From positions 190,006-254,005 of the forward strand of contig CP070751.1 of assembly GCA_020348445.1 (NCBI GenBank): a DNA stretch of 64,000 nucleotides. The letters run 5' to 3'. Of this stretch, positions 45,560-56,000 are shown piece after piece. Numbering within the stretch: position 1 is the stretch's first letter; every line of letters starts with the position of its first letter. Below the pieces are notes generated by a model. It worked only from the letters and a program-made list of their open reading frames with translations, made no database searches and was not told the origin of the DNA. Both the position numbers and the translations under genes were made by a program. The stretch is from Thermoplasmata archaeon (lineage in GTDB: Archaea > Thermoplasmatota > Thermoplasmata > GCA-020350865).

Positions 45560-47527
45560 ATGACAACCCCGAAAAAAGTCCTGGTTATATTCTTTGTAGC
45601 CATATTGATTTCACTGCCGTTTGCAGATATGATCAGAAACCAGACAGAAGAGTCTTCACAGCCAGAGTTGTCAAACCTTCCTACTGTAATTTCGTTTAGG
45701 CTGCAGGATACAGATGATGACTGGTGGGAGACAACATCCTTTGATTCAGACAGAAACGGTATTTTCGATTCCCTGGACAAAAAAATCGAACAGAATGAAG
45801 AAGACTTTGTGGATGTATACCTTGATTACGAATACCCCCCCACTCAAGAAGATATCGCGTTGTTAGAAGAAAAAGGATTGTATGTAACAACTTTATTACC
45901 CACAGCTTGGGCTGTGGGCTTAAAAGATGTTCCCATTTCCTTATTGCCTACCCTAGCAGAAATAGAGGGTGTGGTGATGGTTGAGCCAAAAGGTAACCCA
46001 AAATACCTCTCTGATATTGCTACACCATCGGTCAAAGCCAAGGAGTCGGATGAATATTCTCCAGACACTGCATGGGAACTTGGATACAAAGGATTTGGTG
46101 CGGTAATTGCTATAATGGATACTGGGGTGGACAACGGTCATCCCAGTCTTTCAGGTAAGTTCGTGGCTGGTGCAGATTTTACCAAGCCCTTGCCATATTT
46201 CACATCAGATGATGGAACATATGATCCAGATGATGTACAGGGGCACGGCACAACCTGCGCAGGAATAGCCATGGGGACAGGTGCTCCCGATGGCGATTAC
46301 ATGGGCACGGGTCCTGATGCAAAGCTCGTGGATCTAAGGATAGGTACCATACTTGGAGCCTCACCTGGAGAAGGGCCCCAGTCTGTTTATGACGCTGCAC
46401 TGGACGCAATTGATTGGGCGATAAGGAACCATGCAAATAAGTGGACTAAAGTGCCAGAGGAATTCCATGGAATCGACATATTGTCTCTTTCATGGGGCAT
46501 ACCATATGAAGGATCCTCAGACGGTTCTGACCTGTATTCCCAGGGGCTAAACAACCTCGTTGATGTTGGAGTTATTGCCGTGGTGGCTGCAGGAAACGAC
46601 GGCCCAGATAACGATGGCTTTACTGGCATGGGTGCAGCAGACAAGGCGATTACAGTTGCAGCCACAGATGAGCTCGACACAATCGATAGAGGCGATGATA
46701 TAATTGCTGAGTACTCATCCCGAGGTCCGAGGATGGACGATAATGACGGCAATCCATACGATGAACTCAAGCCTGATGTGGCAGCTCCCGGAACCGGCAT
46801 CACAAATGCACAGTTCGACAGAACTGGCGATGGCTCAGGAAACGGGTACGAGCCAAGAGGAAGCGGGACATCCTATGCAACTCCCTGTGTTGCAGGCGTG
46901 GTTGCCTTGATACTTGATGCAAATTCCGAACTTACCCCCGAAATAGTGAAAGAGATCCTTCGCTTCACCGCCGAAAGAAGGGGTAATGCCACCTTCCCTG
47001 AGCTGGACCCGTTCTGGAACAAGGATTTCGGCTATGGAATCGTGGATGCCTACCAGGCTGTGAAAGTGGCTGAAAGCATTGAGGATGTCGCTGAAATCGA
47101 TGTAAATCTCCAGTGCTTCATAATGGATATCTCTAATTCTTCATCAAAGTACATCGACATTTCGGGTATCGCATGGTCAAAGAATGGAGAGGTGGAGGGC
47201 GTGGAGGTGAGAATAGACGGCGGAAAATGGGTAAAAGTAAAAGATATGGATAATGGTACATGGGCCAAATGGACATACCGCATCCAAACAAAAGACCTTT
47301 CAAAAGGCAATCACATCATAGAAGCAAGGGCAATTTCCGGTGATAAATATTCATTATTTCACGAGGAGGATGTTTTTGTGGCCCAGTCCTTCCGCGACGA
47401 CGAATTCGACGCAGCCTGTCTTCCTGGGATAGCCATTATCGTCCTTGTTTTAGGTGTTGCTGTTTACATAATTCTTAGAAAGGGGCCGAAAAATGGACCT
47501 GAAAACAAGGTTTCGGATGAAGGGTAG
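45560..47527 (+). CDS. Secreted, membrane-anchored subtilisin-family (S8) serine protease
   Basis: A 655-residue protease. A signal peptide is at about 5-24 and an I9-like propeptide segment at about 85-145. The catalytic triad is Asp187 (IMDTGVD), His229 (GHGTTCAG) and Ser438 (GSGTSYATP), with oxyanion Asn346 (AAGND). A beta-rich P-like domain follows at about 525-620. A membrane helix at about 628-645 and a short polar tail anchor the C-terminus. All catalytic residues are intact. With the C11 protein at 8.7 kb it gives the cell a surface proteolytic capacity. Confidence 0.93.
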   Translation: MTTPKKVLVIFFVAILISLPFADMIRNQTEESSQPELSNLPTVISFRLQDTDDDWWETTSFDSDRNGIFDSLDKKIEQNEEDFVDVYLDYEYPPTQEDIALLEEKGLYVTTLLPTAWAVGLKDVPISLLPTLAEIEGVVMVEPKGNPKYLSDIATPSVKAKESDEYSPDTAWELGYKGFGAVIAIMDTGVDNGHPSLSGKFVAGADFTKPLPYFTSDDGTYDPDDVQGHGTTCAGIAMGTGAPDGDYMGTGPDAKLVDLRIGTILGASPGEGPQSVYDAALDAIDWAIRNHANKWTKVPEEFHGIDILSLSWGIPYEGSSDGSDLYSQGLNNLVDVGVIAVVAAGNDGPDNDGFTGMGAADKAITVAATDELDTIDRGDDIIAEYSSRGPRMDDNDGNPYDELKPDVAAPGTGITNAQFDRTGDGSGNGYEPRGSGTSYATPCVAGVVALILDANSELTPEIVKEILRFTAERRGNATFPELDPFWNKDFGYGIVDAYQAVKVAESIEDVAEIDVNLQCFIMDISNSSSKYIDISGIAWSKNGEVEGVEVRIDGGKWVKVKDMDNGTWAKWTYRIQTKDLSKGNHIIEARAISGDKYSLFHEEDVFVAQSFRDDEFDAACLPGIAIIVLVLGVAVYIILRKGPKNGPENKVSDEG

Positions 47528-47534
47528 TAATTGG

Positions 47535-47552
47535 TTTTGATTTCAATCAAAA
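47535..47552 (+). terminator. Hairpin terminator after the subtilase gene
   Basis: TTTTGATT and AATCAAAA form an 18-nt inverted repeat that begins 7 nt after the stop codon and is followed by T-rich sequence (TTGTTGTTTTC). Confidence 0.45.
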
Positions 47553-47612
47553 TTGTTGTTTTCTATGTATTGTACATAATTGGCTTGCTACCCATTCATA
47601 AAAATCCACAGG

Positions 47613-48089
47613 CTAGACCATATGCTCAGATATATCCTCGATTTCCCTCTCGCAGTACCAGCATTTCAGTTTCGGAGGGTCCCTGGAGATTATATTGAAC
47701 TTACTTTCCACTGGTTCCTGCCGGTTCGTAATGCAGTTGAGATTGGCGCATTTAACTATTCCTTTAACTATCTCGGGTAGCTCGACCCTGTGTTTTTCGG
47801 CAACGTTGTAATTTCTGATGATGTTGATGGTGGCAAATGGCGCAATCAGGGCTATCTTATCAACCTCCTTGGCGTCAAGCTCCCTATCCTCGATTTTAAC
47901 GACATCCTTCCAGTCTGTTTTGCTGCTGGGAACATGCATCAAAACACTCACTGTTGAATTAACACCTCCTTCACCTATGCCAAGTATCTTGAGCACCTTG
48001 AGGGCTGTATTGCACGTGATGTGATCTATTACAGTTCCATTTCTAATGGGCGTGACCTTAAATTCCTTGACCTCTTCCCCTTTGTCCAT
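47613..48089 (-). CDS. pyrI: Aspartate carbamoyltransferase regulatory chain
   Basis: A 158-residue regulatory subunit. The N-terminal nucleotide-binding domain contains KVTPIRNGTVIDHI (residues about 11-24). The C-terminal zinc domain has four Cys in the pattern CANLNC and CWYC, which hold it to the catalytic trimer. It gives ATP/CTP allostery to PyrB. It is the third gene of a pyrB-nitroreductase-pyrI operon and starts 4 bp after the nitroreductase stop. Confidence 0.93.
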   Translation of the reverse strand: MDKGEEVKEFKVTPIRNGTVIDHITCNTALKVLKILGIGEGGVNSTVSVLMHVPSSKTDWKDVVKIEDRELDAKEVDKIALIAPFATINIIRNYNVAEKHRVELPEIVKGIVKCANLNCITNRQEPVESKFNIISRDPPKLKCWYCEREIEDISEHMV

Positions 48090-48093
48090 TCAT

Positions 48094-48651
48094 TCACCAC
48101 CTTTCATAATGGATTTTTTTCTTTAAATCGGTAACCTGCTTGAGTTTTGGTTTTATTTTTGGCGAGCCCAGGGCCACTATTGAGGCTATTTCAATGTGTT
48201 TGGGCATTCCCAACAATTTCTTTATCTCGTTTGAATGCTTTTTGAGGGCAAATGGGGCACCCACCCATACAGCGCCAAGACCCAGGGAATGGGCAGCCAA
48301 AAGTATATTCTGTGTTGCTGCTGAGCCGTCATGTCTCCAGAAAATGGGGCTCTTTTTCGTGTTACAGGCCACAACAATAAAAAGCGGCGCCTCAGCTATT
48401 TTCTCAAACTGTTCCTTCGTATCCTTCAATCTCCTTTTTTTGCGCTCGTACAGGGAACGGGCCCCGAGATAGCCTATCCGATCCTTGACATTTTGATCCT
48501 TAACCAAGATGAACTCCCAAGGACGCCCGTTGGAGGCTGATGGTGCCCTGAGTCCACATCTTAAAATCTCGGCTATTTGCGATGGAGGTACCTCATCTTC
48601 CTCGAAACTGCGGACGCTCCGTCTTGTGTTTATATTCTCGATTGCTTCCAC
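48094..48651 (-). CDS. Nitroreductase-family FMN oxidoreductase
   Basis: A 185-residue flavoprotein. FMN-binding landmarks are RRSVRSFEEDEV near residue 10, APSASNGRPWEFILV near 36-50, and the GLGAVWVGAP segment near 124-133. The family includes nitroreductases, FMN-dependent dehydrogenases and F420-linked enzymes, so the substrate is open. GTG 48651 shares its first base with the pyrB stop (TAGTG). This tight coupling inside the pyr operon suggests a function linked to pyrimidine metabolism, which is inference. Confidence 0.85.
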   Translation of the reverse strand: MEAIENINTRRSVRSFEEDEVPPSQIAEILRCGLRAPSASNGRPWEFILVKDQNVKDRIGYLGARSLYERKKRRLKDTKEQFEKIAEAPLFIVVACNTKKSPIFWRHDGSAATQNILLAAHSLGLGAVWVGAPFALKKHSNEIKKLLGMPKHIEIASIVALGSPKIKPKLKQVTDLKKKIHYERW

Positions 48652-49595
48652 TAGATTACACCGCCATCAAAATCCGGAATGAGCAGCAATCCCAGCAGGG
48701 CCATTCTAACCATAACACCATTTTTCGCCTGTTTGAAGTACACTGCATGTTGAGTAGAATCCACTTCAAATGCAATCTCATCCACCCTCGGCAACGGATG
48801 CATCACGATGAGATTTTCCTTAGCATTTTTCAATAGGGCTTTGTCCACCTTATATAATCCTGCCACTTTGAGATATTCTTCATCATCAGGAAACCGCTCT
48901 TTTTGTATCCTGGTCACGTAAAGAACATCTGCATCCGAAATCGTTTCGTATAGTGATTCGTTCAGTGCTGGAGTTTTACCCATTTCCTTTAGATTGTTGA
49001 TTATCTCCTGCGGCATTTGCATCAGATTCGGCGCAACAAAAGTCAGATTTGCACCAAAAAGAGCAAGGACATATGAAAGTGAGTGCACGGTCCTTCCGTA
49101 TTTCAAATCTCCCACCAGAACCACATTGATATCTTTGATCTTGCCCTTCTCGCTCTTTATCGTATACAGATCCAAAAGAGTCTGGGTCGGGTGCTGGCCT
49201 GCACCATCTCCTGCATTGATTACAGGTTTTGAAGAGAACTGCGAGGCCAATTTAGCAGCACCCTCGTTTGGGTGTCTTAAAACGATGACATCGGCGTAGG
49301 ACTCCGCCATTTTAATTGTGTCAGCCATGGTCTCGCCTTTTGAAAAGGATGTGTTGTCCGGCTCAGCAAAACCGATTGTACTTCCACCCAATCTGAGCAT
49401 GGCACTTTCAAAGGAAAGCCTCGTCCTGGTGCTGGGTTCATAGAATAGAGAAGCCAGAACCTTCCCCTCAAGAATATTGCTCTTCTTTTCGCCCTCTGCA
49501 ACGGGATGCATTTTTTTTGTGATATCGAGAATATGTTCTATTTCTTCCCCTGAAAAATCCTTTATTGAGACAACATCTCTGCCCATAAATTCCAT
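48651..49595 (-). CDS. pyrB: Aspartate carbamoyltransferase catalytic chain
   Basis: Condenses carbamoyl phosphate with aspartate, the first committed step of pyrimidine synthesis. It is 314 residues. The carbamoyl-phosphate loop YEPSTRTRLSFESA is near residue 52. SFSKGETMADTI near 82 supplies the mobile-loop Ser and Lys, HPTQTLLDLYTI is near 137, and MHPLPRVDEI near 270. ATG 49595 follows GGGGGTAG. Its upstream region carries a G-run element (49682-49721), which lies in the likely promoter area. Confidence 0.95.
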   Translation of the reverse strand: MEFMGRDVVSIKDFSGEEIEHILDITKKMHPVAEGEKKSNILEGKVLASLFYEPSTRTRLSFESAMLRLGGSTIGFAEPDNTSFSKGETMADTIKMAESYADVIVLRHPNEGAAKLASQFSSKPVINAGDGAGQHPTQTLLDLYTIKSEKGKIKDINVVLVGDLKYGRTVHSLSYVLALFGANLTFVAPNLMQMPQEIINNLKEMGKTPALNESLYETISDADVLYVTRIQKERFPDDEEYLKVAGLYKVDKALLKNAKENLIVMHPLPRVDEIAFEVDSTQHAVYFKQAKNGVMVRMALLGLLLIPDFDGGVI

Positions 49596-49681
49596 GCTAC
49601 CCCCTCTGTAAGGGATTATAGTGTATAAAGATTTATTCTTTGTGGAAATTTAAACCATGGTTACTTCTTCGTCCCATCCAT

Positions 49682-49721
49682 ATTATTGGGCGGGCGGAGG
49701 GGGGACATGGATGGTGGGTTT
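49682..49721 (+). repeat. G-run intergenic element (copy 4)
   Basis: ATTATTGGGCGGGCGGAGGGG is followed by GGATGGTGGG. It lies between pyrB (start 49595, minus) and the small membrane gene whose stop is at 49727. The core matches the 14986 copy except for one substitution in the GGGAGGAGG part. Confidence 0.65.
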
Positions 49722-49726
49722 AAGAA

Positions 49727-49894
49727 TTAAAAAATTCCAAGTGCCCAGAGTATAAATACGATACCACCCACCACAATCAATATCACACTAATGATTTGGG
49801 CGGTGAGAAGCCAAGTGTAGAGCTTAACCCTCTTTTCTGGGGAATTTGTCAAATCCTCGAGAAACTTGTCCCTGGGCATATATTGCACCGTCAT
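49727..49894 (-). CDS. Small single-helix membrane protein
   Basis: A 55-residue ORF. The first 25 residues are polar and charged (MPRDKFLEDLTNSPEKR). A single hydrophobic helix spans about residues 28-54 and runs to the C-terminus. Start at ATG 49894. Its coding look comes from the clean split between a charged head and a long helix and from the absence of another gene in the 413-bp gap between pyrB and the giant protein. Function unknown. Confidence 0.55.
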   Translation of the reverse strand: MTVQYMPRDKFLEDLTNSPEKRVKLYTWLLTAQIISVILIVVGGIVFILWALGIF

Positions 49895-50008
49895 TTAGCC
49901 TGGTATAGTTCAGGAAAACCGATTATTTTAACAAGATAAATACCTTGCGATTTGGAAGATGAGGGATTGTAATGATTACCCATTATTGACTTAGATATAG
50001 GGCATCTT

Positions 50009-53000
50009 TTACTCTTCTTTTGTTTCTTCCTCGATATTCTCTGAAGGCGAGGGGCCCTCTTCTTCCTCCAAATTCTCTGGTGTAGAGGATTCCTCTTCCC
50101 CTTCTAGCGGAGCTTCTGGTTCCTCCGGCACTCTTGGTTCTTCTGGTCCCCCTGTCTCCTCAGGTTCACCTGAGTCCTCAAATTCCTTGGTTTCTTCCAG
50201 TTCTTCTGGTGTCTCTGGTTCTTTTGACTCCCCTGTCTCCTCAGGTTCACCTGATTCCTCAAATCCCTTGCCTTCTTCTAGGTCTTCTGGTGTCCCTGGT
50301 TCTTCTGGCTCCCCTGGTTCCTCAAGTTCACCCGATTCCTCAAATTCCTTAGGTTCTTCCAGCTCTTCAGATGTCTCTGGCTCCTCTGACTCCTCCAGTT
50401 CTTCAAATTCCTCAGCCTCTTTAGGCTCCTCTTCCTCTGTGATTGCCGCTTCTCCGGGTGGTGGAGGTAATTCCCTCTTCTCTTCGTGAGGGCCCGCTTC
50501 TTCTTCTGGTTTCTTACGTCTCGTCAACAACAACAAAACTACCAAGACGATTATAATTACGAGGACAATCAGTAATATCGTAAAATCGAATTCTTCCTCT
50601 TCAGATTTTTTCGATTTTGCAGAATCAAATGGAAAATCATCTTCCTCATCAGGAACTCCATCATTATCGTCGTCGGGATCTGTGGAGTCTGGAATGAAGT
50701 CACCATCGTTGTCTGGTGGTTTCGATCCTGAATCAAGTGGATCTGTACCCTCAGAATTTTCTACGGTGTCGTTGTAACCGTCATTGTCGTCATCAGGATC
50801 CTCAGAGTCCGGGATGCCGTCGGAATCAGTATCCAAGGGAGGTATCTCTAAAGGAACTGTCGTAAAGGTTAGGACATATTCTGATTCCATGGGATTTCCA
50901 ATTATATCGGTAACATCCTTGTCCATCGTCAACGTATAGGTTGTATTCCGCTCTAGATTGTTGGTTGCAAAGGACAAGGACAATACAGTGCCCTCTGCAT
51001 TCCACTGGTATGTGAACTCCGCTGTGGGGGATATTTCCACATAATCAGTGGCATTGAATTTAACCATGGGCTCGCTGAAGGTGATGGAAATTGTGGAATC
51101 GATTTCCACCTCAGTTGACTGGTTCGTGGGTGTTGTGGAAACAACATAGGGATGTGTAGCGTCCACAGTGATTTCAAACCAAATTCTCGCCTCGTTTCCC
51201 ACCTCGTCCTCTGCCTCAACAAAGACTGTATAATGCCCGTCATCCCAATCTGAAGTATCGATATCATACGGGTCCTCAAGATCAGTATATGTGACTCCAT
51301 CCTTCGAGAATTCCACTGATTCCGTGTCTAATGAAAGCACACTGATTTGAATGATTGTCCCTTGGAGGATTGTAGAATGATTGAGGGCAGGGTCCACTGA
51401 AATATCAGGAGGCGTGGTGTCCAATGTGAAGAAAAATGATTGGCTGCTTGGATTTCCTGCCTCATCTATCGCATTAATTAGAATCGTATAGCCTCCATCA
51501 AGCCAGCCAACAGTTGATATATCGAATGGATCCGAAAATGACTGGGCCGTCTCTCCATTTATGGAGTAATTGGCATGTAATAAGTTGGACTCAATTATAG
51601 AGAAGTTCAAATTCGTTCCAGCATGGATTACCGAGTTGTGGGGAGGTGAGTTCAGCTGAATTACGGGATCTGTGGAATCTATTGTAAAGAAATACCACTG
51701 GATCTCCACATTTCCTGCCAAATCTGTGGCTTTGATCAGAACTTCGTGGTCTCCGCTTGACCATCCTGAGGTGGATAACTCAAAGGGATCTGCGATTGGA
51801 AATTCTGTTCCGCCATCAAGGGAATAATTAACCTGCATCAGATTCAGATCCTCTATTGAAAAGTCCAATGTAGTTCCAGGAGCTATCACAGAATTATTTA
51901 GTGGGGAATCCAAAGAGATGGTGGGCTTATAAGAATCGATTTTAAAGGTGAACAAAGAGGAATTTGAATTACCAACAGAATCAACACAGTTGATTTGAAC
52001 TGTGTTCTCCCCCTCCATCCATCCTGCGGTGGAAATGTTGAATGGATCGGTAAGCGGTATTGCTGGCCCTCCATTTAACGAGTAATTTGCCCAACCAAAG
52101 TATGGATCAGAGAACGAAAAGTCCAAAACTGTCCCATTTAGAATGTACGAACCGTTACCGGGAGTGTTCAAAATTATCTCAGGTCCTGAGCTGTCCAAGG
52201 TGAATGTATACGAGCTCGTGTTTAGATTGCCTACAATGTCCAATGCTTTGATTAAAATTGTATAATCACCATCATCCCACCCTGAGGTGGTGATATCGAA
52301 GGGGTCGGTAAACGGAACATCTGTGGCTCCATTTATGGAGTAATTAATCTGTGCCAAATTATCATCCGTGACTGTAAAGTTCAATATAGTTCCTTGGACA
52401 ATGACAGAATTGTTATCTGGAGAGTTCAAGATTATCTTTGGAAGTGTTGAATCGATTGTGAAGTTGAACCAGGAAGATTTGAGATTTCCTGCCCAATCCA
52501 AGGCATTGATCTGGACAATATAATTATTGTCAAGCCATCCTGTCGTGGAAATATCGAAACCTGGGAAAAGTGGAGTTTCAGGCCCTCCATTTACCGAATA
52601 ATTCACCTGCATTAGGTTCGTATCTTCAACATAAAAGTCAAGAATGGTTCCACTCTGAATTATCGAGTTGTTGGACGGAGAATTCAACTGAATTGTCGGC
52701 AGAATTGTATCAATTGTAAAGGAGTACCAAGAAATATTCAAATGGCCTGCTAAATCAATTGCTTTTATAAGTATTGTATAATCACCATCACTCCATCCAG
52801 TCGTGGGAATATCAAATGGAGTGGAAAACGGAATCTCTGGCCCTACGTTTATGGTGTAATTGACATGATCGAGGTTGTTGTCGGTGATTGAGAAATTTAA
52901 AACAAGCCCATCACGGAAAACTGAATTGTTGCTTGGAGAATTTAAAATAATTAGTGGCGGTATTGAGTCCACAGTAAAGTAAAATGTTCTCTCTGCATAA

Positions 53001-56000
53001 TTATTATTGATATCCTTTGCCTGGACTGTAACCACGTGCAATCCGTCTGACCAGCTGGAAACAGATATATCAAATGGATCTAGAAAGAGCAGGTTAGGGC
53101 CACCATTCAATGAATAATTTGCATAATCAAAATCCCAATCTGTTATCTTGAAATCAAGAATGTCGCTTGGTGTGATAACGGAATTATTTGCAGGGGATAT
53201 CAGCCAGATTAGAGGCGGGATTAGATCTTTTAGGTCCATGAGAGGATAGTTGTCCAATGAATCTAAATCGACCCAATACTCGGTATCTCCAATACCATCA
53301 GGAGGAGGTACATCCTGTGTAGGAGTGGAATTGAAGTCGAAACCTGTGTAGTCGCTCCAGAAGTTCCCTCCTGCGGGATAACCATTATCCCATTGATTAC
53401 CATTGTTGCTATCATCGAAAGCCTGATTTGTATTATCTATGATGTTATTGTGGTAAACCAGGTTGTTTGAGGATCCTGCAAGAGATATCCCGTACATTGT
53501 GTTTGAGGATACGGTGTTGTTGGTTATGTTATTGTTCTGGGAGGCATACAGATACATCCCATGCCTGTTGTTTGAAGCCACATTGCTTGTGACATCATTT
53601 CCTGATGAGAAACCCATTAATATACCAACAGTACCATCAGTCAGGTCCTGATACTCTATAATCACGTTCGTGCAGTTGCCCAAAATCACCTCACCACCGT
53701 CTGAAGGGACCGTACCGCTAATCTGGTCCTTCCAGTAGTATACTGGCTTACCGTTCACTGTATTCGGAGTATCGATATCGTGTGTATTCCAATGTTCTAC
53801 GAGATCACCCTCGATCCAAATTCCGTTCTGAACCAAAGGATTTGAGATCAGATTATTCCCAGTGGAGTAGCCGAGATGTATACCAGATATGTTGTTGTAC
53901 GATGCAGGATTGGCAAACAGGGTATTTCCATTAGATCGATATAGGTAGATGCCATACCAATTATTCGAAGATGCATCGTTACCTAGAATGTCGTTGTTAT
54001 TTGAAAATCCCAACTCAATTCCCACGGTACCGTAGGTAGGTTCGGTAATCGAGACTTCCACATTCATGCAATTGGCAAGTATAACCTCCCCTGCATCAGA
54101 AGGGACTATGCCACTTGTCTGGTCCTTCCAATAGTATACTGGCTTGCCATTTACTGTATTATTGGTATCGATGGTGTGGGTGTTCCAGTGGTTAATATCC
54201 CCTTGTTCAATGAATATTCCGTCCCGAATCATTGTATTTGCGGTGATGTTAATGTTTAATGAGAGGTAAAGAAAGATACCACAATCATTATAGGAAGCGT
54301 TATTGCCATCAAGGATGATCTGACTGGATCCGTCGAGATTGATGCCGTACCTGTTGTACGAAACGTTGTTACTTGTCAAATTGTTATCACTAGAACTCCA
54401 CACATATATGCCATCACCAATATTTTCCATTATATTGTTGTTTGTGAGATTATTATCATTTGAAGTGCGCAGATAGATGCCGTCATCCTCGTTCATATAC
54501 GCGGCGTTGTCAGTGAGATTATTATTGTTGGCATCCCTAAGATATATACCATCTCCCAAGTTATAGGAGGCATTGTTATCGATGAGATCGTTCTCATGGG
54601 AGGATCTGAGATATATACCACTTGCCGCATTGTTCCATACAGTATTATTGATCAAGTCATTGTTATCAGAAAATTGGAGATAGAATCCATTTCCTGTTCC
54701 CCATCCAAAACCACTTCGGGTCATGGATGCAACATTATCAGTGACTGTGCAGGTGCTGACATCCCTCAGATAGAGGCCCAATGTGGTGTTTGAAGCGATG
54801 TTGTTTGTGACATCATAATCACTGATATCTCTTAAATATAGGCCCATTCCGCTGTCTGAGGCATTGTTGCCTTCAATGGTGCCATCACTGCAATATCTTA
54901 GATAAATACCGCGCTCGGCGTTTAAGGTGACGATGTTTCCAGTAATATTATTCCAGTCTGAAATATAGGCATAAAAGCCATATACCCCATTTAATGCGTC
55001 CACCTGCGAGATCGTGGTATTAAATGAATATCCAAGCTCCACTCCAACAGAAGCATTGGACAAATCTTGGTCAATAATCTGGATGTCTGTGCAATTCACA
55101 AGAAGGACCTGCCCTGCGCCTGCGGGTATCGATCCCCCCACTTGATTTACCCAGTAATAAATGGGTTTTGTATTTGCCGTATTGGAGGTGTTGATGTAAT
55201 GGCTAGCCCACTCTCCAAGGAAATTCCCGAAGATAAATACACCGTTATTTACCATAGAATTGAAAGTTAAGTTATTTGCGTTCGAGCTAGAAAGATAGAT
55301 ACCAAAGTAATTGTCTGAAATGATATTTCCTGTGAGGATGTTCATATCAGATTCCAAAACATCGATACCGTAATCATTATCAGTAATATTGTTGCTGTCA
55401 ACAGTATTTTCACCGGATTGATAAACTAAAATACCGTCAGCACTACCACCCATACCGCCTCCATGATGGTTAAATATAGTGTTGTCTATGATATTGTTTC
55501 GGAATGAGCCTTGAACATGAATGCCCTCATCAACGTTGCCCTCAATAAGGTTGCTCTCAATGGTGCTATCAACGGTATTGATAACACGTATACCGTCTCT
55601 ACCATTACCGGTAACATAATTGTCTACCACAGAACAGTTATCTACATTCGAAAGTACTATACCTCCATTACTCATACCCCCACCCCCACCGGTGACAGTA
55701 AATCCTGTCATGTTCACCCAATCTGCAGTAATTGTGACGACATCACCACTTCCGCTCCCATCGATTATCGTGCTATTCTTGTCCTCTCCAGTGAGATTTA
55801 AGGTCCTATCCACGACTATATTCTCAAAATATGTTCCATTGTAAACAAAGACTGTGCTCCCAGGACTGGCCGCATTTATCGCATCCTGTATAGTTGTGTA
55901 GTTTTCTGCTGGATTTCCAGGCCCTGAGCCGGGAACATCGTCAACATAGATCGTTGTGCCTCTCACAGGTGATGTGATCTCGACCATAAAGAAAACAATG

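Noticed and set aside
50134-50489. Ser/Pro-rich + strand frames opposite the acidic tail
   Set aside because: They are the complement of the Glu/Pro repeat codons of the giant surface protein.
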